Assembly: GCA_028455995.1 (NCBI GenBank)
Contig: JABELC010000002.1
Span: forward strand, 1,922,001-1,986,000
Origin: Scleromitrula shiraiana
Taxonomy: Eukaryota > Ascomycota > Leotiomycetes > Helotiales > Sclerotiniaceae
Direction: 5' to 3'
DNA: 64,000 nt
The notes under the pieces are model-generated. The model saw only the letters and a list, made by a program, of their open reading frames with translations, made no database searches and was not told where the DNA came from. Made by a program: the position numbers and the translations under genes. Shown here piece by piece: positions 12,510-24,021 of this stretch; positions within the stretch are counted from its first letter, which is position 1; the number at the start of each line of letters is the position of its first letter.

Positions 12510-12571
12510 GATGTTGGGATGGGGGGGGAGTGGGGAGTGGGATGTTGGGATGGGGGGGGAGTGGGGAGTGG
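12510..12571. repeat. Perfect 31-bp G-rich tandem duplication
   Basis: Two identical adjacent 31-bp units, each with a run of eight G residues and further GGGG tracts. Each unit could form a G-quadruplex on the plus strand. Confidence 0.9.
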
Positions 12572-13824
12572 GGTGAGGGGTGAGTGAGAGGATGGTGGGA
12601 GATGTGCGTGGCGGAGATGAGAGTGGCGGAGATGAGGGGGGTTTAAATTGGGTGGGAGAGGATAGTTATTCGAGGGTGTGTGATGGATTATGAATGGATT
12701 TTGAGTTGGGGGGTGAGTAGGTGAGTAGGTGAGTAAGTGAGTAGGTAGACGATTTGACAGATAAGTAGCTCGAGAGAGGATATATATTGATTTAGATTGA
12801 TATAATTTGGTTTAGGTTGGTATGGGAGTGGTGGACAGCGGAAGCAGTGGTGTAGCTGGAAGGAGAAGTGAGAGCTGAAGTGGAATGAGAAAAACTGGGT
12901 GCTGTGGTGATGGGTTGATGAGTATGTGGGTGTGGATGTAGATGTGGATGTGTGTCTGGGTCTGGGAGTTTGAGAATTTATGTTACAGTGTGGGTGATTA
13001 ACCAATAACTTTGCTCGGGATATGGTAGTAGCGGATGTGCTAATTGTACACTTCGAATAGGGGAGAGAAGGAGGTGGGGAGGAGAAGAGAAATAGAGAAT
13101 GGGGAGGAGGGAAATAGAAATGGATGAAGGGAAGAGAGGAAAGAAAACAAATAATTAGGTAGAACATATAGGACTTTCCTCAAGTGATGGAAGTAGAATA
13201 AATGGCTAATTTTCGGTAGAGAGATGATGCTGACTTTTTGAGTTTGAATTACATTTCTGCATACTCTACTGCATTAATTGTTGATGAGCCATTATTCTCA
13301 GTTGATTGTGTATGATTTATTTCATTACATTACTTGATTTCGAGATTATAAAGTGCTGAACTAGAAATGGAAGTAGTATGATTTCAATCTTCGAATCTCG
13401 TCTAGTATTAGGTTCAAAAGCATGTTGAGCCGAATCTCTCATCGCCATCAAGATGCTACCCTACATCGAAAGAACTTTCTTGGGATCAAAAATGTTGACT
13501 GTGTAATTCTCATTTGTTGAAGTGGCTAGATATGTGACCTGCGGGAGTTATAGAGTCACCTCTTGTAAGTTATTCGCTCTTCGCAATTGCAAGACTCAGG
13601 ACTAATTAATCAGACTCATACAGTCATATCAAATGGTTTGTTAAGAGTCAAACTAAAACGTGAGGTATTCTAGTGTATGAAATCATAGAAGTTAAATAGA
13701 TCATTCTCAAGTTCCAAGATTATTTATTTCTTTAACCATATCAACCAACTTCCAATCTGCATCACGACACAACAACAATTTACCATATTTTCAAAACACA
13801 TAGCCAAATACATTCGATATCATC

Positions 13825-15735
13825 ATGAATACCTCTTCAGCCAATAAATCGTTCATCTCCAAGCTTCCTGTGGAATTATATGCGCCGCTATTCGAGGCTG
13901 TTCTGTATGCTATCGGCCCCAACAAAATATTGAGGCACAGGGCTGTTTGCAGTAAGTTTGTTTTTGAGAGCTTTGATTCAATCTGATTAATGCTCATCTA
14001 CTAATTCTTGCTTCTCCTGGTAGACCTTTGGAATGAAGAAATATTGAGAGTTTTTTGCAATAGCTTTCTACGTGATAGACTGGGACCGGTGCATATGCTC
14101 CTTGCAAGCACGCAGAGAATTATACCGCGGCTAACTGCGCCAATATTTGGTCGAGTGATTCATGCTCTGCTTGTTTCTGACGTACCAATGAAATTTGAAT
14201 GCAAGCCGGAATACGAAAGTCAGGATATAAGTTCGTATTGGCTTGATTGTGGACATTCTAGTGGAGATAACCAACTTGCCTTGAAAAAATCAGATCCTAA
14301 GCCTATGGATTTCATCTTGTCAATCAGAAAAGCTCTCGAATATTATTTCAAGAAGGGGTTGTTGCGGAACGAAGCACAAAAGTTGAAGATTTCTCGACGC
14401 GTCTGTGAAGCACTAGCTGGAGGCTTCGAAATAGGTAGCTGCACTCAATCTGAATTCCAACTACAAACGGAATCAGACCCTAAGGAGGAAAAAGAGCATT
14501 CTCAAAACGTCTTTAGTATTGCTATCATCGCCCAAGATGTTTCTTTTATCAAATCCCACATGTCTGCTTTAAGGACGTATATCAATACTAATAACGGGTA
14601 TTTTGGCAGACCTTTACGTCTCGCTGTAACCTTAGGCTGCTGGAAGGTTGTACAACTCCTTCTAGATAACGGTGCCGATCTCAGTCACCATAAACGCCTT
14701 GACCCAGAATCTAATTATCAATTTATGACATACCTGGTCTATTTCCAAGAAGCAAAAGCTTTACCTACCATCGACACCGTCTTTGAAGTAGCTTGTGCGG
14801 CCGGGTATATTGAAACCGTTCGCAATCTTTTTGACATCATTAAATTGGCTACACCGGCTCACGAATTGTACATGGGCCCTTTCTTTGCCATTATGAATGG
14901 TCATGAGACCACAGCCATTTATCTACTCCAAGAAATACTCTCGAAAGACAATCTATCCTCCAATAACCTAAAACATTATCCCATGTACAAAGATTATATT
15001 TACCATCTAGCTTGCTACTCTGGTTGTCAACGAGTTGTCGAGCTGATGCTAGAGAGCGGAGTTGACGTCAATGTCTCTGTTACAAAGCGAAACCGATTTC
15101 CGTATACTGCCCTGCAACTTGCTGCCATTCATGGTCATAGCAACATCATTCGTTTACTTCTTCTCCGTGGCGCTGTGATAGATGGTTATGACAAAGCTTC
15201 AAATTTTCTTTCGCCCGAAGCAATTGCTGCAGCACGAGGCCAGAAAGAGACTCTACAGATACTGCTTGATGTTTCCGGTGGGATCTCTGGAAAGAACATT
15301 CGTTGTGCGAAAGCTTTCAATGCAGCTGCTACAGCAGGAGAGCTTCATATCTTGCAATTTTTTCTTGATGAAGGGTTGGACCTGAATATTACACTCATTT
15401 TTGATAGTTTATATGGCGGCAATATTACTATAGGCCAGTTTGCACTTTACTGTGCAGTCATCGGTGACATGGTCTCTTCAATTCACTTTCTTCATGAGGT
15501 AGGAGTACCTTTGCGTCATAAAAATGTGTACTGGGATCCTGTCATCGTGGCAAAAGCCTGTCAAGCTGAATACTCATTAGAAGCATTACTTAAATGTGGC
15601 GCTCAAGATATCAGCATCCCAGACGACTTCTGCCACCTAGCCGCCACCAAACGATTTGAAAAGTTCAATTCAAACTTTGCAAATCTCACTTTCGCACCAA
15701 ATCCTATCACATGTCCTTGGATTGGTAGATACTAA
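13825..15735 (+). CDS. Ankyrin-repeat protein with F-box-like N-terminus
   Basis: Two exons, 13825-13951 and 14024-15735 (72-nt intron, branch CTAAT), 612 aa. The short first exon encodes FISKLPVELYAPLFEAVL, the start of an F-box-like helix, which continues after the splice as RAVCNLWNEEILRV. Ankyrin-type units follow from about residue 235: RLAVTLGCWKVVQLLLDNGA, YHLACYSGCQRVVELMLESG, TALQLAAIHGHSNIIRLLL, AIAAARGQKETLQILLD and AATAGELHILQFFLDEG. This combination is frequent in filamentous fungi, usually as lineage-expanded families of unknown target. An SCF ubiquitin-ligase adaptor role is possible, but the F-box is weak. Starting inside exon 2 would remove the F-box-like part. Confidence 0.75.
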
Positions 15736-16543
15736 GATGCAACATAGCCCAGGCAGTGTCTATTACATGTCATGGTAAGTACATTCAACCTCACTGCAAG
15801 CTTTCACTAATAATGTATTTGAAGCACGCAAATGGCAGCCTCAGGGGTCGTAGATCCGGGTGATGATATGGCGATAATTAGGAAGGACAACAATCACTGG
15901 GTCGAGGGATTTTTCATACTTGGTAGCGTCCAACTAGAGTAGGCATTCTCTTTCAGTGTGTTGAGGAGTTTTGGAAATTTCGTAGGATAATATCAAAAGG
16001 CTAGTGTATCTCAATTCAGGAATACAAATATCAAAATGTGACTACATCCAAGTTCTTATGCAATAATATGACTAGTTTCTCAGAGCAAGTGTGACAATTT
16101 CCACCGAAATGCGTATTGACTCTGCTAGCAAAGCATGATTCCATATCCAGTATTTCGTTTGGAACTTCGGTTTGAGTAACTTTACTTTGAGTAGAATTGC
16201 AAGTGTCTATTCTGAATTCCTCATTTAGAAGTGAGATATGATTGGGTGTGACATTCTTTAAATATCCACCAAAACCATCCGTTGAGCTTCAACATCTGCA
16301 AACCATGAATCAAAGCCAGGAAAAGATTTTTCAAACAGTAAAGTAGTAGCCTCAGCAGAATTGCAAACCAATGCCACTGATCTAGTGATTATATTGAAAT
16401 TCCCAAAGAAATCTACCGCCCTCTTACATGCCAAGTCTAACCAATGCAATAATACAGCAATGAAATTTCTATTCTTCCAGATTATACCAATCTCTGTGTC
16501 CCATGACGCCAAACCTACTCTTAAAATCACAACAACAAAACAT
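15736..16543. other. Intergenic, convergent 3' ends
   Basis: Spacer between the ankyrin gene and the acyl-CoA dehydrogenase, which converge. It contains one short plus-strand frame at 15832-15942 (36 codons, not repeat-derived) that reads like coding sequence, but nothing else that supports a gene. Confidence 0.5.
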
Positions 16544-18262
16544 CTATAACATACTCTTCGGCATATTCCTCAACGCCTGCCTCACACCGAGATCCCCCAA
16601 TACCTCCTCTGCACCACCCAAAATAGCATCGAATTTATACCTGAGGAACAAGTAGCGTCAGCAAAATACAAATTGACTCCGCACACAAAGACAAGAAAAA
16701 AAAACTTACGTTCGATGAAACATCTCAATAGTTCTACCCATCCCACTCTGCGTAAGAGCTCTTCCGCCGAAAATCTGTACCGCTTCATCCGCACACTCGT
16801 GAGCGGAGCGCGTAGCAAACATCTTGAGAAGACCAATGGGGCCAGCTAGATGGGCAGCTTGTTGTTTGTAGGGCATGAGTGTCATTTGATATGTGATATT
16901 TTCTAGCCATGCTTGGTTTGCTTCGCAGTGGGAAATCATTTTTGCTAGTCTATTTATGGATTAACTTACAAGTTCGAGGGTATAGATCGAGAGGAAGACT
17001 TACTTCTGACGAATGACGGGTTGATCTGTTAGTTTCTTACCGAATACTAATCGTTGATTACTCCATTTAATACATTCTTCAGTTGCGAGTCGCATCATGC
17101 GTGTAACACCACTAGCCATCATCCATCGCTCGTGATTGAAATTGCTCAGAATGACATGGATACCTTTGTTTTCTACACCGAGGAGATTTTCGACGGGCAC
17201 TTTGACATTGTCAAATGTTATGTAGGCGGTTCCTGCTGTGGGGGAGTAGGATGTTTTGATTGGAGTGGTTTCTACACCCTCTCCTCGCTCAATGAGAACG
17301 ACTGATAATCCCTTGTCTATGATACTTTGTTAGCAAATCATGAATGGATGATCATATAGGGATAGATATATACCTGTCTTAACACCAGTAACAAAATAAT
17401 CAGAGAAAACACCATTCGTGATCCATTTCTTGGTTCCGTTCACAATATAATGTTTTCCATCCGCAGTTTTCTTTGCAGTTGTTCTGATACCTGCTACATC
17501 GGATCCAGCAAAAGCTTCTGTGATAGCAAGACAGATCTTCTTCTTTCCACTGAAAACTTCGGCGGCGATCTTGTTCTTCCATGCTTCATCATTGGCAAAT
17601 TGGAGAACTGCAGTTAGAGAAATCGTCATACCAGCCATATTTCCATCCTGGAACCCTCTAGCATTAGCACGAACCATCTCCTGCCCTACAATCATATCAT
17701 GAAAGTAATCGAACTCCTCTCCCTTTACGGCCCCACCCATAAGCTCCACCCCATGCAAATGTTTGCCCGGACCCAATCTCATATGTAAGATACCAGCCTT
17801 CGACATCCTATCTATCAAATGCTGCGGAATATGTTCACCCGTCTTCTCACATTCCTGCGCCACAGGTGTAACATAAGTATCCGTGAAAACTCTCATAGCT
17901 TTCTGCAATCTCCTATGACTCTCCTTATAATAAGGGCTCTTAAACTGAGGAGTAAGCCACGTAGGTTCTCCATAAGGAACGACACTTAGATCCCCAATAT
18001 TCTGTTCAATGACTTGGGATTTTTCGCCCTCGATCGTGCCGATGCAGAGATTCGAGTATTTTTGAAGTACCTCTTGTCGATGGAGGTTGTAGAATGCTTC
18101 GGTGGCGTCGGTACCGGCTACTTGTTTGAGAACGGATTCTCCACCCGGATGGGCGTCGATGAATTCTGTTACGTCGTATACTTTGCTGTCGATTATGAAC
18201 CAGAGGGATTCGTCTGTGTTGTTTTTCGAGACTTCGTCTCGTGTAAGGGTATGATGTGGCAT
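16544..18262 (-). CDS. Cytochrome b5-acyl-CoA dehydrogenase fusion protein
   Basis: Four exons on the minus strand: 18262-17374, 17316-17004, 16949-16710 and 16640-16544; 512 aa, introns of 57, 54 and 69 nt. Residues 5-78 are a cytochrome b5 domain with HPGG (His38) and a second heme-ligand His near 61. The remainder is an acyl-CoA dehydrogenase: N-terminal helices, the FAD/substrate segment ICLAITEAFAGSDVAGIRTT, GTKKWITNG, and the C-terminal helices QIFGGRALTQSGMGRTIEM and ILGGAEEVLGDLGVRQA. The enzyme should oxidise an acyl-CoA to the 2-enoyl-CoA. The fused b5 suggests its own electron relay. The protein ends in Ser-Met-Leu, which resembles a peroxisomal PTS1 tripeptide, and no obvious mitochondrial presequence precedes the b5 domain, so a peroxisomal site is inferred. 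The substrate is unknown. Confidence 0.9.
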
Positions 18263-18633
18263 CGTGTGTGGTTTGGGATGTGACGATAGAGAGATAAGAT
18301 AAGAAAAGGATGTATGCTCGATTATATCAACGAGAAAGGAGAGAAATCAGCTGTATCAGAAATAATCATAAGAAGTAAAGACTGTTAATCTGTTTGCATG
18401 GTAAGCCGTTGAATGTTTGCGGCGGGGGTCCGGAAATCTGGGGTAACATACCGAGGTCCGAGGAGCACCCAATCAGCTTTCACTAATTACAAGGTAAGCA
18501 GGGGTAGATATGTAATCAAAACAACTTGCGATTGATCGGAAAAGCAGGTGATGATGTTGTGTTCGATATTCAAATTTCTATGCAATGTATTCTCTACTTA
18601 GAAGTTTGTACATATTTACAAAATGCAAGCTTC
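18263..18633. other. Short intergenic region
   Basis: 371 bp between the tandem minus-strand dehydrogenase and amine oxidase genes. It serves as promoter and 5' leader for the dehydrogenase. No repeat or additional gene seen. Confidence 0.6.
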
Positions 18634-20556
18634 TTATCGACCATAAGCTTCGGCAATCTTCTTCCCGACTGCCTCTCCACTCCAATAAGCACCTGTAGTC
18701 GTACCCAGAGCAATAAATGGCGCAGTATGCTCACCTGCAAACCACAAGCTCCTGTCTGGTAATCCTTCTCTCAAAACTTTGACATCCTCATCCCCATGTT
18801 TTAATCCTATTTGGAAATTGGTGTAACTACCATACCCCGCCAACTCATCATTGACCCACGTGGTCCCGAGACATGATACAGGTGTACAATCTGGGGATTT
18901 TCCCGAATAGTTGGGTAATAGAGAATAGTATGGTTTGAAGAAACGCTTGAGATATTCATCCTTTTGCTCCTGCGAAGAAAGTTTCGATAGTTCGGATGCG
19001 AAGAGTTTGGATTGATCGCCATATATGTAGAGAAGTAGGGTTGGATGCGCATTGGGCTGAGTGAAAGAGGACATGGGGACAATCTCTTGATGCCAGCGAT
19101 GAGGATTGGTTTCTGGAGTATGTTTTGGTGCCAGCCATGTCGTAAACCCGTCGAATGTTTGGTTCTCAGCATCAAGATTGGGATCCATCCAGAATGCATT
19201 CGGGAAGGTTATATATACCTGCATATTATGAGAACAGGTATTTACAATCAAGTATATTTTGCGGACAAACCTTTTCTAGACACCCATAGCCAAGGGAATC
19301 TATAGCGCCACAAAACCTTTCGGGTAGAGGTGGTTGGAAAGTCTGCTTATTGTTTTTCAACCATCCAAGAGGTGTGGTCATAACAACCTCATCAAACTCA
19401 AGCTCCTGTCCGTCGTTTGTGGAGACAGTTACACGCTTTGAACCCGTTTCCACACGATCAACTTTGGTTGATAAATGTATTTTTGCGTTTTCTAACGCAG
19501 CTTTCGCGACGTAGGCAAGGATCTTTTTATATGTGCCTGCGATGAATAGGTTCTCTGGCTGAATTAGTATTATTCTAGACTACGATCATACAGTTCAACC
19601 GTTCTGGGGTTTGATTGAAATGCCTCAAATGTCAACTCACCTCCATCGATACATTCTTCTAACCAAAAGAATTTCAAGCTCTGTTTGGTGACCCCACTAC
19701 CAACAAATGTTCCCCATATTTCCGAAAATTGCAATAGAACTCTTCTTCTCTCTGGGTCATCTGGATAGACTTCCGTCAATCTTTCCTTGATGAAGTCATA
19801 AAGACTTTTCTCGGGATCGATGCTTGATGTGTTATCATGGGAATATTGGAAGGCTTGATGAATTATTTCCCACACCTCATTCATACGGTTAGCTCCATCT
19901 GGTAATGGAGTTCCATTTTCACCAAACCAAATTCCTTTCTCGTGCCACATGTGTACCTCGGTATTTGTCTCCTTCGCGATATCCAATAAGGGCTGGTCTC
20001 CACTTCCATGAAGCCTGTGTGATTCTTTCGTTAGATACTTATGGCATCTAACTAGCAAAACGAATGTATGCTTACCAGTTTGCTCCGAGGTCAACAACTG
20101 GGCCAGAAGGTAAGGTAACTTGATGAACACGCCCACCAATTCGATCACGGGCTTCTAGTATTGTGACATCAAAACCATGTTGCAATAGGATATCAGCACA
20201 TCGAAGACCAGATAATCCAGCGCCGACGATGCATATTTTTGGTATCGCAGTTGGATCCCTTATCCGTGGCTTTGAAGTATAGTACCGTTAGCATGTGATT
20301 AAAGTTGCTAGTGTTTGATATATCAGTGGATAGATCTACTTGCTAGCGATAATGCCATAGTATATGAGAATTTATCTCCCTAGTATTATAATTTAGAAGA
20401 AGGCTGCCATTGTTTACTAACTTTCATTGAATCATTTTCTAGATGCTCCATGTTCTCGGATGTTCCTCGGCCTCGTCGACTGTGATCTAGATCTTGATAC
20501 ATATTTGATGAGGCTCTGTTCGAGTCAGTGGTGTAAGAGATTGAAAATGCATCCAT
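18634..20556 (-). CDS. FAD-dependent amine oxidase (polyamine/monoamine oxidase family)
   Basis: Five exons on the minus strand: 20556-20422, 20269-20076, 20014-19641, 19554-19271 and 19218-18634; 523 aa. The FAD-binding Rossmann motif IVGAGLSG begins near residue 59 and is followed by VTILEARDRIGGRV and DLGANWLHG. The end shows the second FAD contact region RSLWFAGEHTAPF with GTTTGAYWSGEAV. These are hallmarks of flavin amine oxidases, which oxidise amines to imines or aldehydes and release H2O2. Joining exon 3 to exon 4 requires the second of two nearby AG acceptors, giving CIDGENLFIAGTY. There is no clear signal peptide. An upstream in-frame ATG at 20676 would add 40 unremarkable residues; 20556 is preferred. 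The substrate (polyamine, monoamine or other) cannot be told from sequence. Confidence 0.85.
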
Positions 20557-21544
20557 GATAATAGCAATAACGAAAGATTTGTTATGGGAGTCTGGGAGCT
20601 GAAGGCCAACTTGAATAAATACAAGATAAGTCTTACGATGAACAGAGACGGGATGACAGACAGTTTGAATTGCCAAACAGCAAAACGTATAATAATGTAT
20701 ATCTTATCGTCCTATCTGACCGGAGAAACAAGGCTTGAGGAATAGAGAAGTTATTACGGTTACAAGCCGTAAACATATGTTGTGCCCGTGAGCCATATGT
20801 ATAGATGAAAGCTGGTAACCAACAGAATTTGCAGATATATCTCAAGGATCGTAGACTTCATAGACTGAGAGTAAATTGGGAGAAAATCCCCGAGAGTTCT
20901 TTAAGCTACAATGACACAGTAATGATAGAAACGCGCGCTAGCAAAAACAATATATGGCAAATACGAGCTCTTCGAATACGCAGTTTCCAAATATGCGGTC
21001 TTCAAATCTTGACCACTGGTCAGGACCATACACTGGTAGGCAAGTCGTGTAAGAATGGGGGAATACGACGGAGAAAATCTGGATGATTACACACACTTTT
21101 GAGATGATTAGATATATAAGAAATGTTCCAAATACCCGAGTGAGTCCCGATTCTATTGTTTTCCTCTAAAAATGATTATAGTTACACCCAAGGATGTTTT
21201 GTCCATTGGATTGTTGGTCTGGAAAAGCAAAAACTCCTCGAGATAGTGGTGCACAGATCCAGCATATTACATAATCAAAATATGAACCTTTTAATTGGGT
21301 GATTCAAAATACCGACGACTTTTATATTTTTTGAAGTCATCAATTGATAATTCAAGTAAAGTTGTCAGTCGATGAATTCGCCGGTTATATCGTTGATCTG
21401 GTAGTGATGGCTCTATATAAGAAGGAATTCTACCTACCTAAAAACTAGTAGCACAAATTCGCAAAATTCCAAACTCAATAAACGAAACCTTGCAATCATT
21501 TTCTCGAATAAATAAACCAGTGCCGAGTCTGGTCACTGGTCATC
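20557..21544. other. Divergent promoter region
   Basis: About 1 kb between the divergent amine oxidase and nucleotide kinase genes. AT-rich, without tandem repeats of note. A TATA-like box precedes the kinase gene. No gene was found. Confidence 0.6.
21414..21420 (+). promoter_or_regulatory. TATA-like box
   Basis: TATATAA lies about 125 bp upstream of the ATG of the nucleotide kinase gene, a plausible distance for a fungal TATA box. The assignment rests on motif and position only. Confidence 0.4.
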
Positions 21545-22265
21545 ATGACAGCCCCTGAGTGGAAAGTAATATTTGTCCTAGGTTAGTCTACTCTATTTCC
21601 AACTATACATACAAAAATTCTTACCATCTTGCTCCTCCAGGCGGACCAGGTGTTGGAAAAGGCACCCAATGTGCAGCTCTAGCCCAACACCATAAAAGAG
21701 TATGCCATATCAGCATTGGCGATATTCTGCGCGAAGAACTCGAGAAGCCCACTAGCCAATGGGCCCGCATTATTCGTACCAATATGGCCGAAGGGCGAGT
21801 TGGGCCACCTCACATGACTGTTGGGATGTTGAAGACGGCTATGATGGAAAGGGCTGAGAAGGATGATGTTTCTGTGTTTCTTATTGATGGTGAGTGACCC
21901 TTCTTCTACTAGTCCAGTGATAGGAGAATTTGAAATTGATTATTTGAGTGATCATAGGATTTCCACGTAGTTTAGACCGAGCAGAGATGTTCGAATCTAT
22001 AATCTGCGTACCAGCTAAGGTTGTGTTACTAGACGCTCCAATGTCGGTCTTGAAGGAACGACTCATCAATCGTGCCAAACAAGCTAGTCGAATTGATGAC
22101 GGTGATGAGATCATGCAGAAGCGGGTAGAGGAATTTTCCAGAACCACTAAGCCTGTTATTGATCATTATGTTGATCGAAATTTGGTAAAAATTCTCGATG
22201 GTAGTGATAGCCAGGAGGATGTTTATGTGTCATTTGACCGAGAAATTACAGAATATCTTGAGTAG
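21545..22265 (+). CDS. Nucleoside monophosphate kinase, UMP/CMP-kinase-like (adenylate kinase superfamily)
   Basis: Three exons, 21545-21581, 21641-21889 and 21958-22265 (introns of 59 and 68 nt), 197 aa. The P-loop GGPGVGKGTQC is created across the first splice site. Further family motifs are ISIGDILREEL (NMP-binding region), FLIDGFPRSLDRAEMFE, and the LID area RLINRAKQASRIDDGDE followed by KRVEEFSRTTKPVIDHY. Length and order fit eukaryotic UMP/CMP kinases such as yeast Ura6, which phosphorylate UMP, CMP or AMP with ATP. The LID region differs from the usual GKTSGRSDD form, so this may be a diverged paralog rather than the essential uridylate kinase. It likely acts in the cytosol. Confidence 0.85.
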
Positions 22266-22766
22266 TTATTTATATGTGATTCTGTGTTTTGGCAAATTAT
22301 TAGAAGGAGTACATAATGCTTAATTCTGTTGGTCATTTAGCATGCTTAGATTGTAGAGAGTCTTCGCCAATGAAAGCAACACGTATCTATCTAAATGCTG
22401 TCAACTCTCCAATGATTCGGGCTCAAATTGGGTGATTACAGTTTCCTTGATCAACTTCGTGATGTATATCAAGTTATATTTACAAGAACAACTCGTCACC
22501 ACCCAAAAAGTTCGAGAAAAGGGGGTTTAAACCATGCGAAATCATGTCAATACTACGACCGTTTAAAACCATCGGACGTAATAATTTCGGGCTCGGGTAT
22601 AATAAATTCACCTATCCCCACCCAGTTGTGCATCTTCACCACCTTTGGTACTTAAGAAAGAAAGGGGTGGCTAGGCAGACACCATAGTCCCAAACTAATA
22701 TAAATAACCGAAGTCTGAGGCTTTCAAGCCAGTTTGAACTCGACCATTTTCAAAAACGGAGTAAAA
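22266..22766. other. Intergenic, tandem genes
   Basis: 500 bp between the kinase and the monooxygenase remnant. A TATAAATA motif near 22,700 sits about 65 bp upstream of the old monooxygenase start. Nothing else recognised. Confidence 0.5.
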
Positions 22767-24021
22767 ATGTCACAGCCGCAACAAAACTTCTGATCATAGG
22801 AGCTGGTCTAGGTGGTCTTTGTCTGGCACAAGGTCTTAAGAAAGCCGGCATAACCTTCCCAATCTTCGAGCGTGATAGTGCTTGCGCTTACCGATTGCAG
22901 GGATATCGGATACGAATTCATTCGAAAGGAATTGATGCACTTCGGCAATGTTTATCAGAAGAGCTTTATGAGATATTTGAGAAAACATGTGAGGAGATGA
23001 GGCTGGGTTCAATGAGTAAAGCCGATCCTTTGACTGGGGAGATTTTGCCGCAGCAGGGACCTTTGATTAGTCCTGGAAGAGGGGGAGGAACACGAGGAGG
23101 GGGACCCCCTCCTATGTTTAGCGATGCTCATACGGTTGATAGGAGGGTGTTGAGGGATGTTTTGCTGATGGGATTGGAGCATCATGTTTCTTATGGAAAG
23201 AAATTTGCTTCTTTTTCTACGAATGGTTCAGATGCTGTAAGGGCTTTTTCAAAGATAATACATCTGTGGATGGGAGTTTACTAATTGGCGCCGATGGTGT
23301 GCATTCACGTGTACGGAAACAGCATTTGCCTAGTCATCAAATTCTTGATACCGGCGGACGCATCATATTTGGCAAGACACCGCTGACGGGTGAGCTTACG
23401 GATCATTTTCCGGAGGAATTGTTGAAATCTATGTCGATAATAAGGGATCTTGATGCGGCGATTCCGTCAGTGACTCTTCTGGAGCCTATAGTATTCGCAC
23501 CAGCGGAGTCTCGTCCGGCCTATCCAAATTCACCGACTGATTATGTCTACTGGGCAATTTGCGCACAACAGATTGATCTGGAGACAATTGTAAGTCCCGA
23601 ACAACTTCGAAATAAGATCGTATCCGAGACTGTAGTTGAAATATCCAGGAGGGTAACCACTCATTGGCATCTAAGCTTGAAAACGCTACTTGAGCTTCAG
23701 GGTATATCTCAAACGAGCATTGTTGCCATCAACACCCATCCTGCAAACATTCCCGACTGGGATTCAATCCCGACACTTACCTTACTAGGCGATGCAGCAC
23801 ATGCCATGCCTCCTACCGGTGCATCCGGATGTGTAACAGCGTTGCGGGATGCAGGAGTTTTGGTTGACATGATTGTGAAAAGAGGAGTAAAAGATGGTGT
23901 CGCGGCGTATGAATCGAGTATGCGAGAATATGCTGGAAAGACTATTGGAATGAGTTTGGACGCCGCTGTGAAAGCTTTTGGATTCAAACCCCAGGAACAT
24001 TGGACACTGGTAGAAGGTTAG
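22767..24021 (+). pseudogene. FAD-dependent monooxygenase (salicylate/aromatic hydroxylase type), interrupted by two -1 frameshifts
   Basis: The ATG at 22767 begins MSQPQQN but reaches a stop within nine codons. The next frame carries the FAD motif LLIIGAGLGGLCLAQGLKKA and runs on as coding sequence to about 23,245. It then needs another frame change, after which IGADGVHSRVRKQ and GDAAHAMPPTGASGCV complete the class A flavoprotein monooxygenase pattern to the stop at 24019-24021. Both breaks fall in short homopolymers (A4 at 22783-22786 and T5 near 23,242-23,246), where one base seems missing. No GT-AG intron can bridge either point. All the main domain motifs survive, so inactivation is recent or the breaks are assembly errors. 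The family hydroxylates aromatic or polyketide-type substrates with NAD(P)H and O2; the ancestral substrate is unknown. Confidence 0.75.

Larger units (their letters stand above)
11695..13824. other. Intergenic spacer, low-complexity
   Basis: About 2.1 kb. It holds GATGGAT and CACT tandem runs, two poly-A runs (about 12083-12116), an AGATATGC-type run (about 12284-12328), TATGGG repeats, a perfect 31-bp tandem duplication and a GTGAGTAG run near 12713-12750. The right half is ordinary AT-rich DNA. The long minus-strand frame at 12688-13167 consists of Ser/Pro/His/Thr repeats and is judged non-coding. Confidence 0.6.

Noticed and set aside
12688..13167. 159-codon open frame on the minus strand
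   Set aside because: Composed of Ser/His/Thr/Pro and Tyr-Leu-Leu repeats generated by low-complexity DNA; no domain, no intron logic, codon use unlike neighbours.
23247..23265. Very short intron to explain the second monooxygenase frame change
   Set aside because: The only GT...AG pair there would be about 18 nt, far below any functional intron size, and does not restore a sensible protein.
13825..24021. Possible secondary-metabolite cluster (dehydrogenase, amine oxidase, monooxygenase)
   Set aside because: No backbone synthase, transporter or cluster transcription factor; mixed orientations, and the monooxygenase is broken.
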